Part shown: positions 30,818 to 39,665 of the stretch, piece by piece
How the letters are laid out: each line of letters opens with the position of its first letter
Numbering within the stretch: the first letter of the stretch is position 1
From: VRUE01 sp963718755
GTDB taxonomy: Bacteria > Actinomycetota > Thermoleophilia > Solirubrobacterales > 70-9
DNA: 64,000 bases
Assembly (NCBI GenBank): GCA_963718755.1
Contig: OY970376.1
Span: 2,108,001-2,172,000, forward strand
Direction: 5' to 3'
Made by a program: the position numbers and the translations under genes
The notes under the pieces: model-generated
The model's database searches: none
Told to the model about the DNA's origin: nothing
The model's input: the letters and a program-made list of their open reading frames with translations, nothing else

Positions 30818-31304
30818 CCTCGATGGCGTCGTTGCCGACGCCAATGCAGTTGGTCTCTCCTATGTCGTAATCGGCGGCTTTAGTGTTATCGCCAACGGGT
30901 TTCTACGCGCGACCAAAGACTCGGATCTGCTTGTACCGGACGGCGCCGAGACGGACGAAGCGATCCTCCGCTTTCTCGATCGCGCAGAAGCGACCCGTCT
31001 GCGTGACGGCAAGATCCTGACTGTCGAGGACGTTGCCGGCGCCCACCACCTGCGTGTGATGAGCCGGCACGGCATCATCGACATCATGCGTGGCGGCCTG
31101 CCTCCGCTGGACTACGGAACCGTTGCCAGGGAGTCCTTCACCGCCGAGGTTGGGAGCGAATCTGCGCCAGTCGCCAGCTTGCGCAGCATCGTTGGCTTTA
31201 AGCGGCTCGCTGGCCGAGCAAATGATCGTCGCGATCTGGAAGAACTCGAAGCGCTACACGGCAAGCTTCCAATCGACCCGATCCCCAGCCTCGACGAAGA
31301 CTGA
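30789..31304 (+). CDS. AbiEii/DUF6036-like nucleotidyltransferase
   Basis: 171 aa with the minimal nucleotidyltransferase core: YVVIGGFSVIANGFLRATKDSDLLV supplies GG...R.TKDSD, followed by a third acidic residue in IIDIMRG. This family includes TA toxins (AbiEii, MenT-like) and antitoxin-type MNTs. Coupled to the upstream small gene, so a toxin-antitoxin role is inferred. Start ATG 30789 gives MSHDEPSGPDLDGVV. Confidence 0.72.
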   Translation: MSHDEPSGPDLDGVVADANAVGLSYVVIGGFSVIANGFLRATKDSDLLVPDGAETDEAILRFLDRAEATRLRDGKILTVEDVAGAHHLRVMSRHGIIDIMRGGLPPLDYGTVARESFTAEVGSESAPVASLRSIVGFKRLAGRANDRRDLEELEALHGKLPIDPIPSLDED

Positions 31305-31324
31305 GGGGCGATTCGAGCCGTCCG

Positions 31325-31354
31325 TTGACCTCGGGCGTATTTGAGAACTACACT
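31325..31354 (+). promoter_or_regulatory. Sigma70-type promoter for TetR gene
   Basis: TTGACC (31325-31330), 18-bp spacer, TACACT (31349-31354), about 30 bp before the TetR ATG. Confidence 0.45.
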
Positions 31355-31385
31355 GTACTTTTGACGGGTCTCTAGGTATTCCGAT

Positions 31386-32081
31386 ATGGCAAGGGCCAGT
31401 GTCAGCTCCAAAGCAGCCGCGCCGCGCCGCCTCCCGCGCGGCCGGCACGCGCTTGCTCCCGACGAGGCCTTGCGGGATCAGCGTGAGCGGCTGATCGCCG
31501 CGGTGCCCGGGGTCGTGGCGAAGCGCGGCTACGAAGCGATGTCGGTCGCCGACATCGTCAAGGCGGCTGCCGTTTCGCGCAACGCCTTCTACAAGAACTT
31601 CGCCGACAAGCGGGAGTGCTTCGCGGCGGCCCACGATGCCGGCCACGAGCGCCTCTTCGCGCTGCTTTCGCAATCCTGCGAGGCGGGGGGGACGGTCGAG
31701 GAGAGGGTGGGGGCTTCGCTGACCGCCGCCCTCGCCGCACTAGCTGCCGAGCCCGCTCTCGCTCGCATGCTCTTCGTCGAGGCGCCGGCCGCGGGTGAGG
31801 CGATTGCTCTGCGCTACCACGAGTGGTTGCGGAGCTACGGCAAGTTGCTTCGCGCTGCTTCAGACGACCTCGCGGTTGAGGCGAGGCCTCAACCTGAGGT
31901 TGAGCCTGTGATCGCCGGCGGCATCGCCTCGCGTATTGCGGGCGAGGTTCTGGAGGGACGGACTCGAGGCCTACCCGAGCTGATCGTGCCGGCGCAGGAG
32001 TACGTGCTCGCTTTCTACGCGATCAGAGAGCCGGCAGCAGCTTCTCCGACGGCGCGTTCCCAGAGGCGAACGGCCGCTTAA
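31386..32081 (+). CDS. TetR-family regulator
   Basis: 231 aa. N-terminal TetR HTH (about residues 35-80): ERLIAAVPGVVAKRGYEAMSVADIVKAAAVSRNAFYKNFADKRECF, given as the family helix-turn-helix pattern. The ligand domain is Ala/Glu-rich. It lies just upstream of the palindrome TTACAAACGCGTTCGTAA and promoter module A that drives the collagen-like and NHL genes, so it is a candidate regulator of that block. It resembles the TetR at 54169, which sits behind the sister promoter. Confidence 0.9.
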   Translation: MARASVSSKAAAPRRLPRGRHALAPDEALRDQRERLIAAVPGVVAKRGYEAMSVADIVKAAAVSRNAFYKNFADKRECFAAAHDAGHERLFALLSQSCEAGGTVEERVGASLTAALAALAAEPALARMLFVEAPAAGEAIALRYHEWLRSYGKLLRAASDDLAVEARPQPEVEPVIAGGIASRIAGEVLEGRTRGLPELIVPAQEYVLAFYAIREPAAASPTARSQRRTAA

Positions 32082-32105
32082 CTGGGAACTTTCGGAGTTC
32101 CCGAT

Positions 32106-32123
32106 TTACAAACGCGTTCGTAA
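32106..32123. promoter_or_regulatory. TetR-type operator TTACAAACGCGTTCGTAA
   Basis: 18-bp dyad, perfect except for one position pair, 46 bp upstream of promoter module A. The half-site (TAC-n-AAC) recurs in the dyad ATACGAAC/GTTTGTAT that overlaps the -10 of module B at 54114-54135. Confidence 0.55.
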
Positions 32124-32154
32124 GTCCCTGCAAATTACGCACTTCTTCATGAAT

Positions 32155-32235
32155 ACCATGTGCGTATCTTGACAACATCGAACCAGCGTGTTTACATCCA
32201 GTCACGTCTTTCGTTGGGAACGAAGACGGTATAGC
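32155..32235 (+). promoter_or_regulatory. Promoter module A (81-bp segment shared with 54093-54173)
   Basis: TTGACA (32169-32174), 17-bp spacer, TTACAT (32192-32197). The 81-bp segment aligns without gaps to module B; the first 21 bp are identical. Where module B has the TetR ATG, module A has ATA, and the next gene starts 48 bp further on. It probably drives the collagen-like/NHL genes. Confidence 0.65.
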
Positions 32236-32282
32236 CAGGGTAGTACCAAATGCAGGGACAGGGACAGGAGGAAGAGATTTCG

Positions 32283-33128
32283 ATGCTCTCACCACTACGC
32301 AACCGCTTCGGCATCCCGGGCGTGATCTCGGTGATCGCCCTCGTCTTCGCGATGTTCGGCGGCGCCTACGCCGCGACGAACTCAAGCGACGGCGCCAAGG
32401 CAACCGCTTCGGCCAAGGGCAAGCCGGGCCCACGCGGCAAGCCGGGCAAGCCCGGACCAGCAGGGCCACAGGGGCCGGCAGGCCCAGCAGGGCCGCAGGG
32501 ACCCGCAGGCGCCAAGGGTGACAAGGGCGACGCCGGCAGCGCTGGCGCTGCCGGCAAAAATGCCGAAGCGATCTCCTTCATCGGCTCTAAAACGATCGGC
32601 TCGGTGACCTGCACCGAAGGTGGCCTCGAAGTCAAATCCGCCAGCGCCACGACCCTCGTCTGCAACGGCAAAAAAGGCACCAACGGCACCAACGGCGTGA
32701 GTGGATTCACCGCGACGCTTCCCAGCGAACAGACCGAGACCGGCGCCTACCTCGTCAGCGCCGAAGAAGGAAAAGGAACCCAGTTCGCAGGACTCGTGTC
32801 CACGGCGATCTCCTTCCCAATCCCCCTGTCGGAGGTGATCGAGGCGGATCACATGGTTTTCGTCGCTCAGTCCGCCGCGGTTCCCAGCGAATGCGAGAAC
32901 ACCGAACACCCCGAGGCGGCCAGTGCCGAAAACCCCGAGGCAACCCCCGGGTATCTGTGCATCTTTGAGAGTTTGAAAAGCACTCTGAGCGCCCCCCCAG
33001 GGGAATTCGCCAACAAGCTCAACGGCGGGGGCGGAGCGAGTGTGTCGGGGTTCATCCTCAGCATGGAACTGACCGCGGCCACGCCGTTCGCGTTCTCCGT
33101 GGGCGCCTGGGCCGTAACGGCTCCCTGA
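32283..33128 (+). CDS. Secreted collagen-like protein
   Basis: 281 aa. An N-terminal basic/hydrophobic segment (IPGVISVIALVFAMFGGAYAA) acts as signal peptide or anchor. Then come about 15 Gly-X-Y triplets (residues ~47-92: GKPGPRGKPGKPGPAG..., GPQGPAGPAGPQGPAG..., GAKGDKGDAG), followed by a globular C-terminal domain with four cysteines. Bacterial collagen-like proteins form trimeric stalks at the surface. RBS AGGAGGAAGAG before ATG 32283. First gene of the surface block, 20 bp before the first NHL gene. Confidence 0.82.
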   Translation: MLSPLRNRFGIPGVISVIALVFAMFGGAYAATNSSDGAKATASAKGKPGPRGKPGKPGPAGPQGPAGPAGPQGPAGAKGDKGDAGSAGAAGKNAEAISFIGSKTIGSVTCTEGGLEVKSASATTLVCNGKKGTNGTNGVSGFTATLPSEQTETGAYLVSAEEGKGTQFAGLVSTAISFPIPLSEVIEADHMVFVAQSAAVPSECENTEHPEAASAENPEATPGYLCIFESLKSTLSAPPGEFANKLNGGGGASVSGFILSMELTAATPFAFSVGAWAVTAP

Positions 33129-33147
33129 CCGGCTCGCGCTCGCTCTG

Positions 33148-36100
33148 ATGACGACTCGAGCCAAAGGCGCCGCGCCGAGCACCCGAGTGGGTGCCGGCGC
33201 GGCCCTGGTGCTTGCCCTGGCCCTGCTCGCCCTGCTGCCGGCCGGCGCCTCGGCCGCGGTTCCCGACACGCTCTGGGAAGGGTGTGAGACCGGCTCGGGG
33301 GCGGGGCAGTGCGTCGCGCCGCGGGGAATTGCCGTCGACCGGACCAGTGGAGAGATCTTCGTTGTCGACACGGGGAACCACCGCATCAACCAGTTCAGCG
33401 TATGGGGCGTCTTCGTCAAGGCCTGGGGCTGGGGTGTGCGCAACGGCGACCCCGAGCTGCAGACCTGCACGGCGCAGACTGGATGCCAGAGCGGGCTTGG
33501 GGGAAGCGGGAAAGGCCAGCTGAAGGAAGCCATTGGAGTCGCAGTCGACAGCGAAGGCGATGTCTACGTCGTCGACTGGTCCAATCGACGGGTGCAGAAG
33601 TTCGACCCCGGACCGGTCGGGGAGGAAGCAGATTTCCTGCTCGCCTTTGGCGGCGAAGTCAACAGGACCAAAACCGAAGAACCGGGATCGACCGAAGCCG
33701 AGCGCAACCTCTGCACCGCCGCCTCGGGAGACGTCTGCCAGGCGGGAACCGAAGGCACCGGTAACGGCCAGTTCCGGCAGTGGCCGGTCGGCAATTACAT
33801 CGCCGTGAATTCCGGCGATGACGTCTACGTCGGCGATGAGAACCGGATCCAGCGCTTCAACGCCGACGGCGAATACGTCGAGAGCATCCCCTTGCCGGGG
33901 GAGCGAGTGCAGTCGCTGGCGGTCGACACCAGCGGCGGGCCAAACAACGGCAACCTCTATGTGGCGCGCTGCAACCTCGCAAACTTCTGCGTTCAGGGCT
34001 TCTCAGCCCCCGGCTCGAAACCCGATGTGCTCAAGCTGAGCCCGACCGGTGCCGTGCTCGGCATCCTGGCGGCGCCCGATCCGCAGGCGCTCGCGGTCGA
34101 TGTGGACGCCAACGTCTACGCGACCGACGGGGCGAAGCTGGCGGATGTGTTCTCCCTCAAAATCCACAAGTTCGACCCCGCCGGCAACGAGCGGCCGGGT
34201 TTCCCCTTCTCCGAGGGCTTCGACTTCTCGACCGGGATCGCAGCGAGCTCAGCCTGCGGGATTGACGGCGCCGACTTCTACGTCTCCAACGCCTTGGCCG
34301 GCGACAGCTACGTCCGCGCCTACGGCCCCCCGCCCGACCCGGCGCTCTGCCCGCCACCCGAGGTCCCACCCAGCATCGAGGCCCAGTACGCGACCTCGGT
34401 GCAGAGCAAGGGCGCGACGCTGAAGGCGGAGATCAGCCCCGAATTCTGGCCTGACGCCACCTACTACCTCCAGTACGGCACGGGCAAATGCTCTGAAGGG
34501 GGCTGCGACAAAGAGCAGCCGCTTGCGCCCGGCTCGAAACTGACCAGCCAGGTCGTCAACAAGGCGGTAACCACCGCCGGGATCCTCCTCGACGGGCTCG
34601 AGCCCGCCACTACCTACCACTACCGCTTCGTCGCCGAGAGCTCGGGCGGAGGTCCGGTCTTCGGCGTCGGCGGAGAAGAGGGCGTCGACGGCGAGGAAGG
34701 AACCTTCACCACCTTCCCGGCCCAGACGCTGAAGCCCGACTGCCCAAACCAGGCCTTCCGCACCGAAGCCTCGGCAAAGCTGCCCGACTGCCGCGCTTAC
34801 GAGATGGTCTCTCCGGTTGACAAAAACGGCGGCGACGTCGCCTCAGGGGAAATCGCGGGGGCCTTCACCGCCCCCAACAAGAGCTCGGCCGACGGCGAAA
34901 GACTTGCCTTCAGCTCGATCCGCGCCTTCGCGAACCCCGAGGCAGCGCCGCTGACCAAACAGTTCCTCTCGGCGCGCGGGGCAAACGGCTGGTCTGCTTC
35001 GTCGATCTCCCCGCCTCGCGCCAGCTTCCCGATCTGGCCCCCGGGCTTCACCGGCCAGTTCAAGGCCTTTGACGACAACCTCTGCGGCGGCTGGTTCCTG
35101 CAGGACTCCGATCTCGCCCTGGCGCCGGGAGCCCCGGCGGGAGTCGCCAGCATCTACCGCCGCGACTACTGCGACCCAGAAGCAAATTATGAGCTGCTGA
35201 CCCCCGTCGACCCACCGGGCTTCGGCTTTGAAGCGGGCGAGATCAAACCGGAGCTCTACATCCCCAACCCGCAGGGCTTCAGCGCCGATCAGACCCACAC
35301 CGTATTCCGCGCCCCCGCAGCGCTGGCCGAAGGAGCCTGCCCGACCGCGGGGATCGCCCAGGTCTACCTGAGCTCCAAAGAAGGCCCGTTGCGCCTTATC
35401 AGCGCCCTGCCCAACGGCAAAGCGACCTGCACCAACTCAACCGCGGGCACCTTCGAGGACTCGGGCGACGGCTTTCGCGAGTCAACCATGGTCGGCGCGA
35501 TCTCCGAGGACGGCTCGCGGGTGTTTTGGACCGACTCGCTAGGCAGCAAAACCATCGCCGAACAGGGCTTCTCTGGCCTCGGCCCCGGCAACCTCTACCT
35601 GCGCCAGAACGCGACCGAGGAACAGAGTGAAGTCGTGGGAGGCCAGTGCACCGAAGCAGAAAAAGCCTGCACGGTGGCGATCTCCAAAAGCGGAGAGGCC
35701 CGTTTTTGGGGCGCCGACCCGCAGGGCACCACCGCGATCTACACCGTCGGCATCATCGGCAACTTCGGCGCAGAGCTCTTCGAATACGACGTCGAAGAAG
35801 CCAAATCCAAATCGATCGCCAAAGGATTGAAAGGAGTCGCCGCGGGAGTCGCCGGGATCAGCGAGGACGCTTCGCGCGTCTACTTCGTCTCGACCGAGGT
35901 GCTGAGCGGCGAACAGGAGAACAGCGAGGGCGACAAAGCCCAGGCGGGGGCATCCAACCTCTACCTCCATGAAGCAGGTGCGGGCATCGTCTTCGTGGGG
36001 GGCATCGTGTATCCAGACACCCCCGCCGACACCAAGCCCTCCTCGCGCCGCTCGCGCATCAGCCCCGACGGCATGCACCTCGCCTTCATCTCCCAGGTGC

Positions 36101-36894
36101 CGCTGACCGCCTATGACAACAAGGACGCCGTTAGCGGGGAACCGGCCGCCGAGGTCTACCTCTACGACGCTGACGGCGCCGGCGGCCCGGGAGAGCTGCG
36201 CTGCATCTCCTGCAACCCGAGCGGCGCGCGGCCGCACGGGCGAAACCTGGGCGACTCCGTTTCGCCGCGCTGGAGGGCCGCCACGATCCCCGGCTGGTCT
36301 GAACAGCTGCGCCCGACGCGGCTGCTCTCAGCCGACGGTGACCGCCTCTTCTTCGAAAGCTATGACGACCTGCTCCCGCGCGACTCAAACGGGCGCACCG
36401 ACGTCTACGGGTGGGAGCGGGCTTCTGACGAGGAAGCCTGCGCCAAAGCCGGAGCGGACCTCTACGTCCCGAGCGCCGGCGGCTGCCTCAGCCTGATCTC
36501 GAGCGGCCAGAGCCTCGGCGACTCCGAATTGATCGACGTCGGCCAAAGCGGCAGGGACGTCTTCTTCACCACCTCCGCCAGCCTGCTGCCCCAGGACCCC
36601 GGGCTGATCGATGTCTATGACGCCAGGATCGGCGGCGGCTACCCGCCGCCGCCGAAGCCGCCGGCGGTCTGCGAAGGAGACGCCTGCCAGGGACCGGTAT
36701 CCGCGCCAAGCGACCCGACCCCCGCCTCCGCCGCCTTCGAGGGAGCGGGCAACGTCAAGCAGAGCGGCTCCCCGCGGTGTCCGAAAGGCAAGCGCAAAGC
36801 ACGCAAAGGCGGCAAGACTCGCTGCGTGCCGAGGAAGCGGCAAAAGCGAGCAGATCACAAGAGAACCGACAACGAGCGGAGGACAAGACGATGA
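33148..36894 (+). CDS. Large secreted NHL-repeat/TolB-like protein, copy 1 (intact)
   Basis: 1248 aa. Signal peptide (ALVLALALLALLPAGASAA). Residues ~40-400 are NHL propeller repeats (RGIAVDRTSGEIFVVDTGNHRI, VGDENRIQRFNADGEYVE). A fibronectin-like domain follows (~415-500: YLQYGTGKC...PATTYHYRFVA), then a TolB/WD40-like propeller (SEDGSRVFWTDS, SPDGMHLAFIS, EVYLYDADG) and a basic tail with CPKGKRKARKGGK. Extracellular; binding or surface scaffold role inferred. Its stop overlaps the next gene (ATGA). First unit of a tandem array with copies at 39652 and 43472. Confidence 0.8.
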   Translation: MTTRAKGAAPSTRVGAGAALVLALALLALLPAGASAAVPDTLWEGCETGSGAGQCVAPRGIAVDRTSGEIFVVDTGNHRINQFSVWGVFVKAWGWGVRNGDPELQTCTAQTGCQSGLGGSGKGQLKEAIGVAVDSEGDVYVVDWSNRRVQKFDPGPVGEEADFLLAFGGEVNRTKTEEPGSTEAERNLCTAASGDVCQAGTEGTGNGQFRQWPVGNYIAVNSGDDVYVGDENRIQRFNADGEYVESIPLPGERVQSLAVDTSGGPNNGNLYVARCNLANFCVQGFSAPGSKPDVLKLSPTGAVLGILAAPDPQALAVDVDANVYATDGAKLADVFSLKIHKFDPAGNERPGFPFSEGFDFSTGIAASSACGIDGADFYVSNALAGDSYVRAYGPPPDPALCPPPEVPPSIEAQYATSVQSKGATLKAEISPEFWPDATYYLQYGTGKCSEGGCDKEQPLAPGSKLTSQVVNKAVTTAGILLDGLEPATTYHYRFVAESSGGGPVFGVGGEEGVDGEEGTFTTFPAQTLKPDCPNQAFRTEASAKLPDCRAYEMVSPVDKNGGDVASGEIAGAFTAPNKSSADGERLAFSSIRAFANPEAAPLTKQFLSARGANGWSASSISPPRASFPIWPPGFTGQFKAFDDNLCGGWFLQDSDLALAPGAPAGVASIYRRDYCDPEANYELLTPVDPPGFGFEAGEIKPELYIPNPQGFSADQTHTVFRAPAALAEGACPTAGIAQVYLSSKEGPLRLISALPNGKATCTNSTAGTFEDSGDGFRESTMVGAISEDGSRVFWTDSLGSKTIAEQGFSGLGPGNLYLRQNATEEQSEVVGGQCTEAEKACTVAISKSGEARFWGADPQGTTAIYTVGIIGNFGAELFEYDVEEAKSKSIAKGLKGVAAGVAGISEDASRVYFVSTEVLSGEQENSEGDKAQAGASNLYLHEAGAGIVFVGGIVYPDTPADTKPSSRRSRISPDGMHLAFISQVPLTAYDNKDAVSGEPAAEVYLYDADGAGGPGELRCISCNPSGARPHGRNLGDSVSPRWRAATIPGWSEQLRPTRLLSADGDRLFFESYDDLLPRDSNGRTDVYGWERASDEEACAKAGADLYVPSAGGCLSLISSGQSLGDSELIDVGQSGRDVFFTTSASLLPQDPGLIDVYDARIGGGYPPPPKPPAVCEGDACQGPVSAPSDPTPASAAFEGAGNVKQSGSPRCPKGKRKARKGGKTRCVPRKRQKRADHKRTDNERRTRR

Positions 36895-39665
36895 AGCGCC
36901 TCACGGTGATATTCCTGACCACGGCGCTACTAATTGCGCTGGCGATCGCACCCTCGGCCCATGCCTTCGCTTTGAAGGATCTCGACGCCGCCTTCACCAA
37001 CCAAGACGGCTCTGTCGCGACCCAGGCCGGCTCCCACCCCTTCGCCCAGACGACCTCGCTGGGACTGGAGACGACGATCAATCCCGAAACCGGCGTGGTG
37101 GTCCCAGACGGGGACCCGAAGAGCCTGAAGGTCTCCCTGCCACCGGGCTTCGTCGGTGACCCAAACGCCGTCCCGCGCTGCTCTGGCCTGGACTTCGCGT
37201 TGCCCGAAAAAGAATGCCCGGCCGCAACGCAGGTTGGCTTCACCGACGTCAGCGCACTCGACTTCGGAAGCACCTACAGAGTCCCCGTCTACAGCCTCGT
37301 GCCACCGCCGGGCGCGGTGATGGAGCTCGGCTTCGAGGTTGTCCAGGTACCGGTCACGGTCGACCTGAGGGTCAACCCCAACCCCCCATACAACGTGATC
37401 GCCGACCTCAGGGACATCCCCAACCCCGTGCCCTTCTACCACTCCGACTTCACCATCTGGGGGGTCCCAGCGGACCCCGCCCATGACGAGGAACGCTCGG
37501 GCTGCGGAGCAGGCGGCTGCAACCTGAACCTCGCGGAAAAGCCGCTTTTGACGATGCCGCGTGCCTGCACCGGCCCGCTCACGACCGCCTTCGAAGCGGT
37601 CTCTTGGCAGGAGCCAAACGAAGCTCCCTTCACCGCCAGCGTCCTCTCCCACGATGACGCCGAACCGCCCAACCCACAGGGGATGACCGGCTGCGACCGC
37701 CTCGCCTTCGCGCCTTCGATCGTCGCCAAGCCGACGACCAAGGCGGCGGAGAGCTCGAGCGGATTGGACTTCAGCCTCAACGTCGCCGACGAAGGTTTGG
37801 CCAACCCCGACGGCCTCGCCGCCTCGGACATCCGCAAGGCAGTCGTCACCCTGCCCGAGGGGATGACTGTCAACCCCTCCTCGGCGCAGGGACTCGAGGT
37901 CTGCTCTGAAGCCGACCTGGACAGGGAAACCCTCGGCGCCGCCCCGGGAGCAGGCTGCCCGGAAGCCTCGAAGCTCGGCACGATCGAGGTGCAGACCCCG
38001 CTGCTCGACGAAAGCCTCTCGGGCTCCCTCTTCCTGGCCGAGCCATTCAAGAACCCGGTCGGCTCGCTGATCGCCCTCTACTTCGTGATCGAGAACGAGA
38101 AGCTCGGGATCATCGTCAAGCAGACGGCGAAAGTCATCCCGGACCCCAAAACGGGCCAGCTCGTGACCACGACCGATGAGATCCCCCAGCTGCCCTTTTC
38201 GAGCTTCAAGCTGCACTTCCGCGAAGGGGCGCGCTCACCGCTCGTCAGCCCGCCGGGTTGTGGGACCTATGACGTCAAGGCGGAGCTCACCCCCTGGGCG
38301 GGTGGCTCGCCGGTCACGGCCACTTCCAGCTTCGAGGTAATAACCGGCCCCGGAGAGTCACCCTGCCCGAGCGGCGGCACCCCGCCCTTCAACCCGGGCT
38401 TCGAAGGCGGAACCCAGAACAATCAAGCGGGCGCCTTCTCCCCCGTATACATGCGGATCACCAGGCGCGACGGGGACCAGGACCTGACCAAGTTCTCAGC
38501 CGAGCTTCCTCCCGGGATGGTGGCGAAGCTGGCGGGGACCACTCAGTGCTCTGACGCGGCGATCGCCGAGACCAAGACCAAGAGCGGCAGAGCGGAGCTC
38601 GCGTCGCCTAGCTGCCCGCAGAGCTCAGAGATCGGCCGCGTCCTCGCCGGCGCCGGCGTCGGCCCGGTCCTCACCTACGTCCCCGGCAAGATCTACCTCG
38701 CCGGCCCCTACCAGGGCGCTCCTTTGAGCGTGATCGGAGTCGTGCCAGCAGTCGCCGGTCCCTTCGACGTCGGCACCGTGGTCACCCGCCAGGCATTGCA
38801 GATCGACCCGAGGACCGCGGAAGTCAGGGTCGACGGCGACCGCTCGGACCCGATCCCCCACATCCTCGCCGGGATCCCCTTGAAGGTCAGGGACATCAGG
38901 GTCTACGTCGACAAGCAGAACTTCACGATCAACCCGACTTCGTGTGAACCCTTCGCCTTGGACGCATCGCTTTGGGGCGGGGGAGCGGAGGTCTTCAGCG
39001 TGGCTGACGACTCACCGTTTGCCCGCTCCTCGCGTTTCCAAGCGGCCGACTGCCAGGCGCTCGGCTTCAAGCCACGCCTGTCGCTGAAGCTGAAGGGCGG
39101 CACGAAGCGAGGCGGCCACCCGGCCCTGACCGGCACCTATAGGCCAAGAGGAGGCGATGCGAACCTTGCCGGCATGGTCCTGCGCCTGCCGCGCTCGGCC
39201 TTCCTCGACCAGGCGCACATCAGGACGATCTGCACCCGGGTCCAGTTCGCCGCCAAGAGCTGCCCGCCGGGGGCGATCTACGGCAAAGCCACGGCATACA
39301 CCCCGCTGCTGGAGCAACCGTTAACGGGCCCGGTCTACCTCAGGTCCTCAAACCACAACCTGCCCGACTTCGTCGCCGACCTGCACGGCCTGATCGACGT
39401 CGAAGCGGTTGCCCGGATCGACTCCCAAAAAGGCGGCATCAGGGCGACGTTCGAGGACGTCCCCGACGCACCGCTGACCAAAGTCGTGGTCCAGATGCAG
39501 GGCGCGAAGAAGGGCCTGATCATCAACAGCCGCAACCTCTGCGGGGCAAAGAGCAGGGCCAATGCCGAGCTCAGCGGCCACAACGGCAAGGCGGCGACGA
39601 GCAGACCGGTGATGGAGGCCGCCGGCTGCGCGAAAGCGAGCAAGGCAAAGCGTGCCGGCCGCTAG
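36891..39665 (+). CDS. Large secreted protein with four CP-x-S-x-IG repeats, NHL partner
   Basis: 924 aa. Signal peptide MKRLTVIFLTTALLIALAIAPSAHA. A recurring unit of the form CPxxSxIGxxxxxxPLLxxxLxGxVYLAxP appears at least four times (around CPAATQVGFTDV, CPEASKLGTIEV, CPQSSEIGRVLA, CPPGAIYGKATA). The C-terminal tail, about 50 residues, is basic with conserved Cys. No enzymatic motif. Known only as hypothetical proteins of Thermoleophilia; cell-surface role inferred. Start overlaps the NHL gene stop, indicating coupled expression. The array carries only remnants of two further copies, at 43350-43485 and 47209. Confidence 0.75.
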   Translation: MKRLTVIFLTTALLIALAIAPSAHAFALKDLDAAFTNQDGSVATQAGSHPFAQTTSLGLETTINPETGVVVPDGDPKSLKVSLPPGFVGDPNAVPRCSGLDFALPEKECPAATQVGFTDVSALDFGSTYRVPVYSLVPPPGAVMELGFEVVQVPVTVDLRVNPNPPYNVIADLRDIPNPVPFYHSDFTIWGVPADPAHDEERSGCGAGGCNLNLAEKPLLTMPRACTGPLTTAFEAVSWQEPNEAPFTASVLSHDDAEPPNPQGMTGCDRLAFAPSIVAKPTTKAAESSSGLDFSLNVADEGLANPDGLAASDIRKAVVTLPEGMTVNPSSAQGLEVCSEADLDRETLGAAPGAGCPEASKLGTIEVQTPLLDESLSGSLFLAEPFKNPVGSLIALYFVIENEKLGIIVKQTAKVIPDPKTGQLVTTTDEIPQLPFSSFKLHFREGARSPLVSPPGCGTYDVKAELTPWAGGSPVTATSSFEVITGPGESPCPSGGTPPFNPGFEGGTQNNQAGAFSPVYMRITRRDGDQDLTKFSAELPPGMVAKLAGTTQCSDAAIAETKTKSGRAELASPSCPQSSEIGRVLAGAGVGPVLTYVPGKIYLAGPYQGAPLSVIGVVPAVAGPFDVGTVVTRQALQIDPRTAEVRVDGDRSDPIPHILAGIPLKVRDIRVYVDKQNFTINPTSCEPFALDASLWGGGAEVFSVADDSPFARSSRFQAADCQALGFKPRLSLKLKGGTKRGGHPALTGTYRPRGGDANLAGMVLRLPRSAFLDQAHIRTICTRVQFAAKSCPPGAIYGKATAYTPLLEQPLTGPVYLRSSNHNLPDFVADLHGLIDVEAVARIDSQKGGIRATFEDVPDAPLTKVVVQMQGAKKGLIINSRNLCGAKSRANAELSGHNGKAATSRPVMEAAGCAKASKAKRAGR

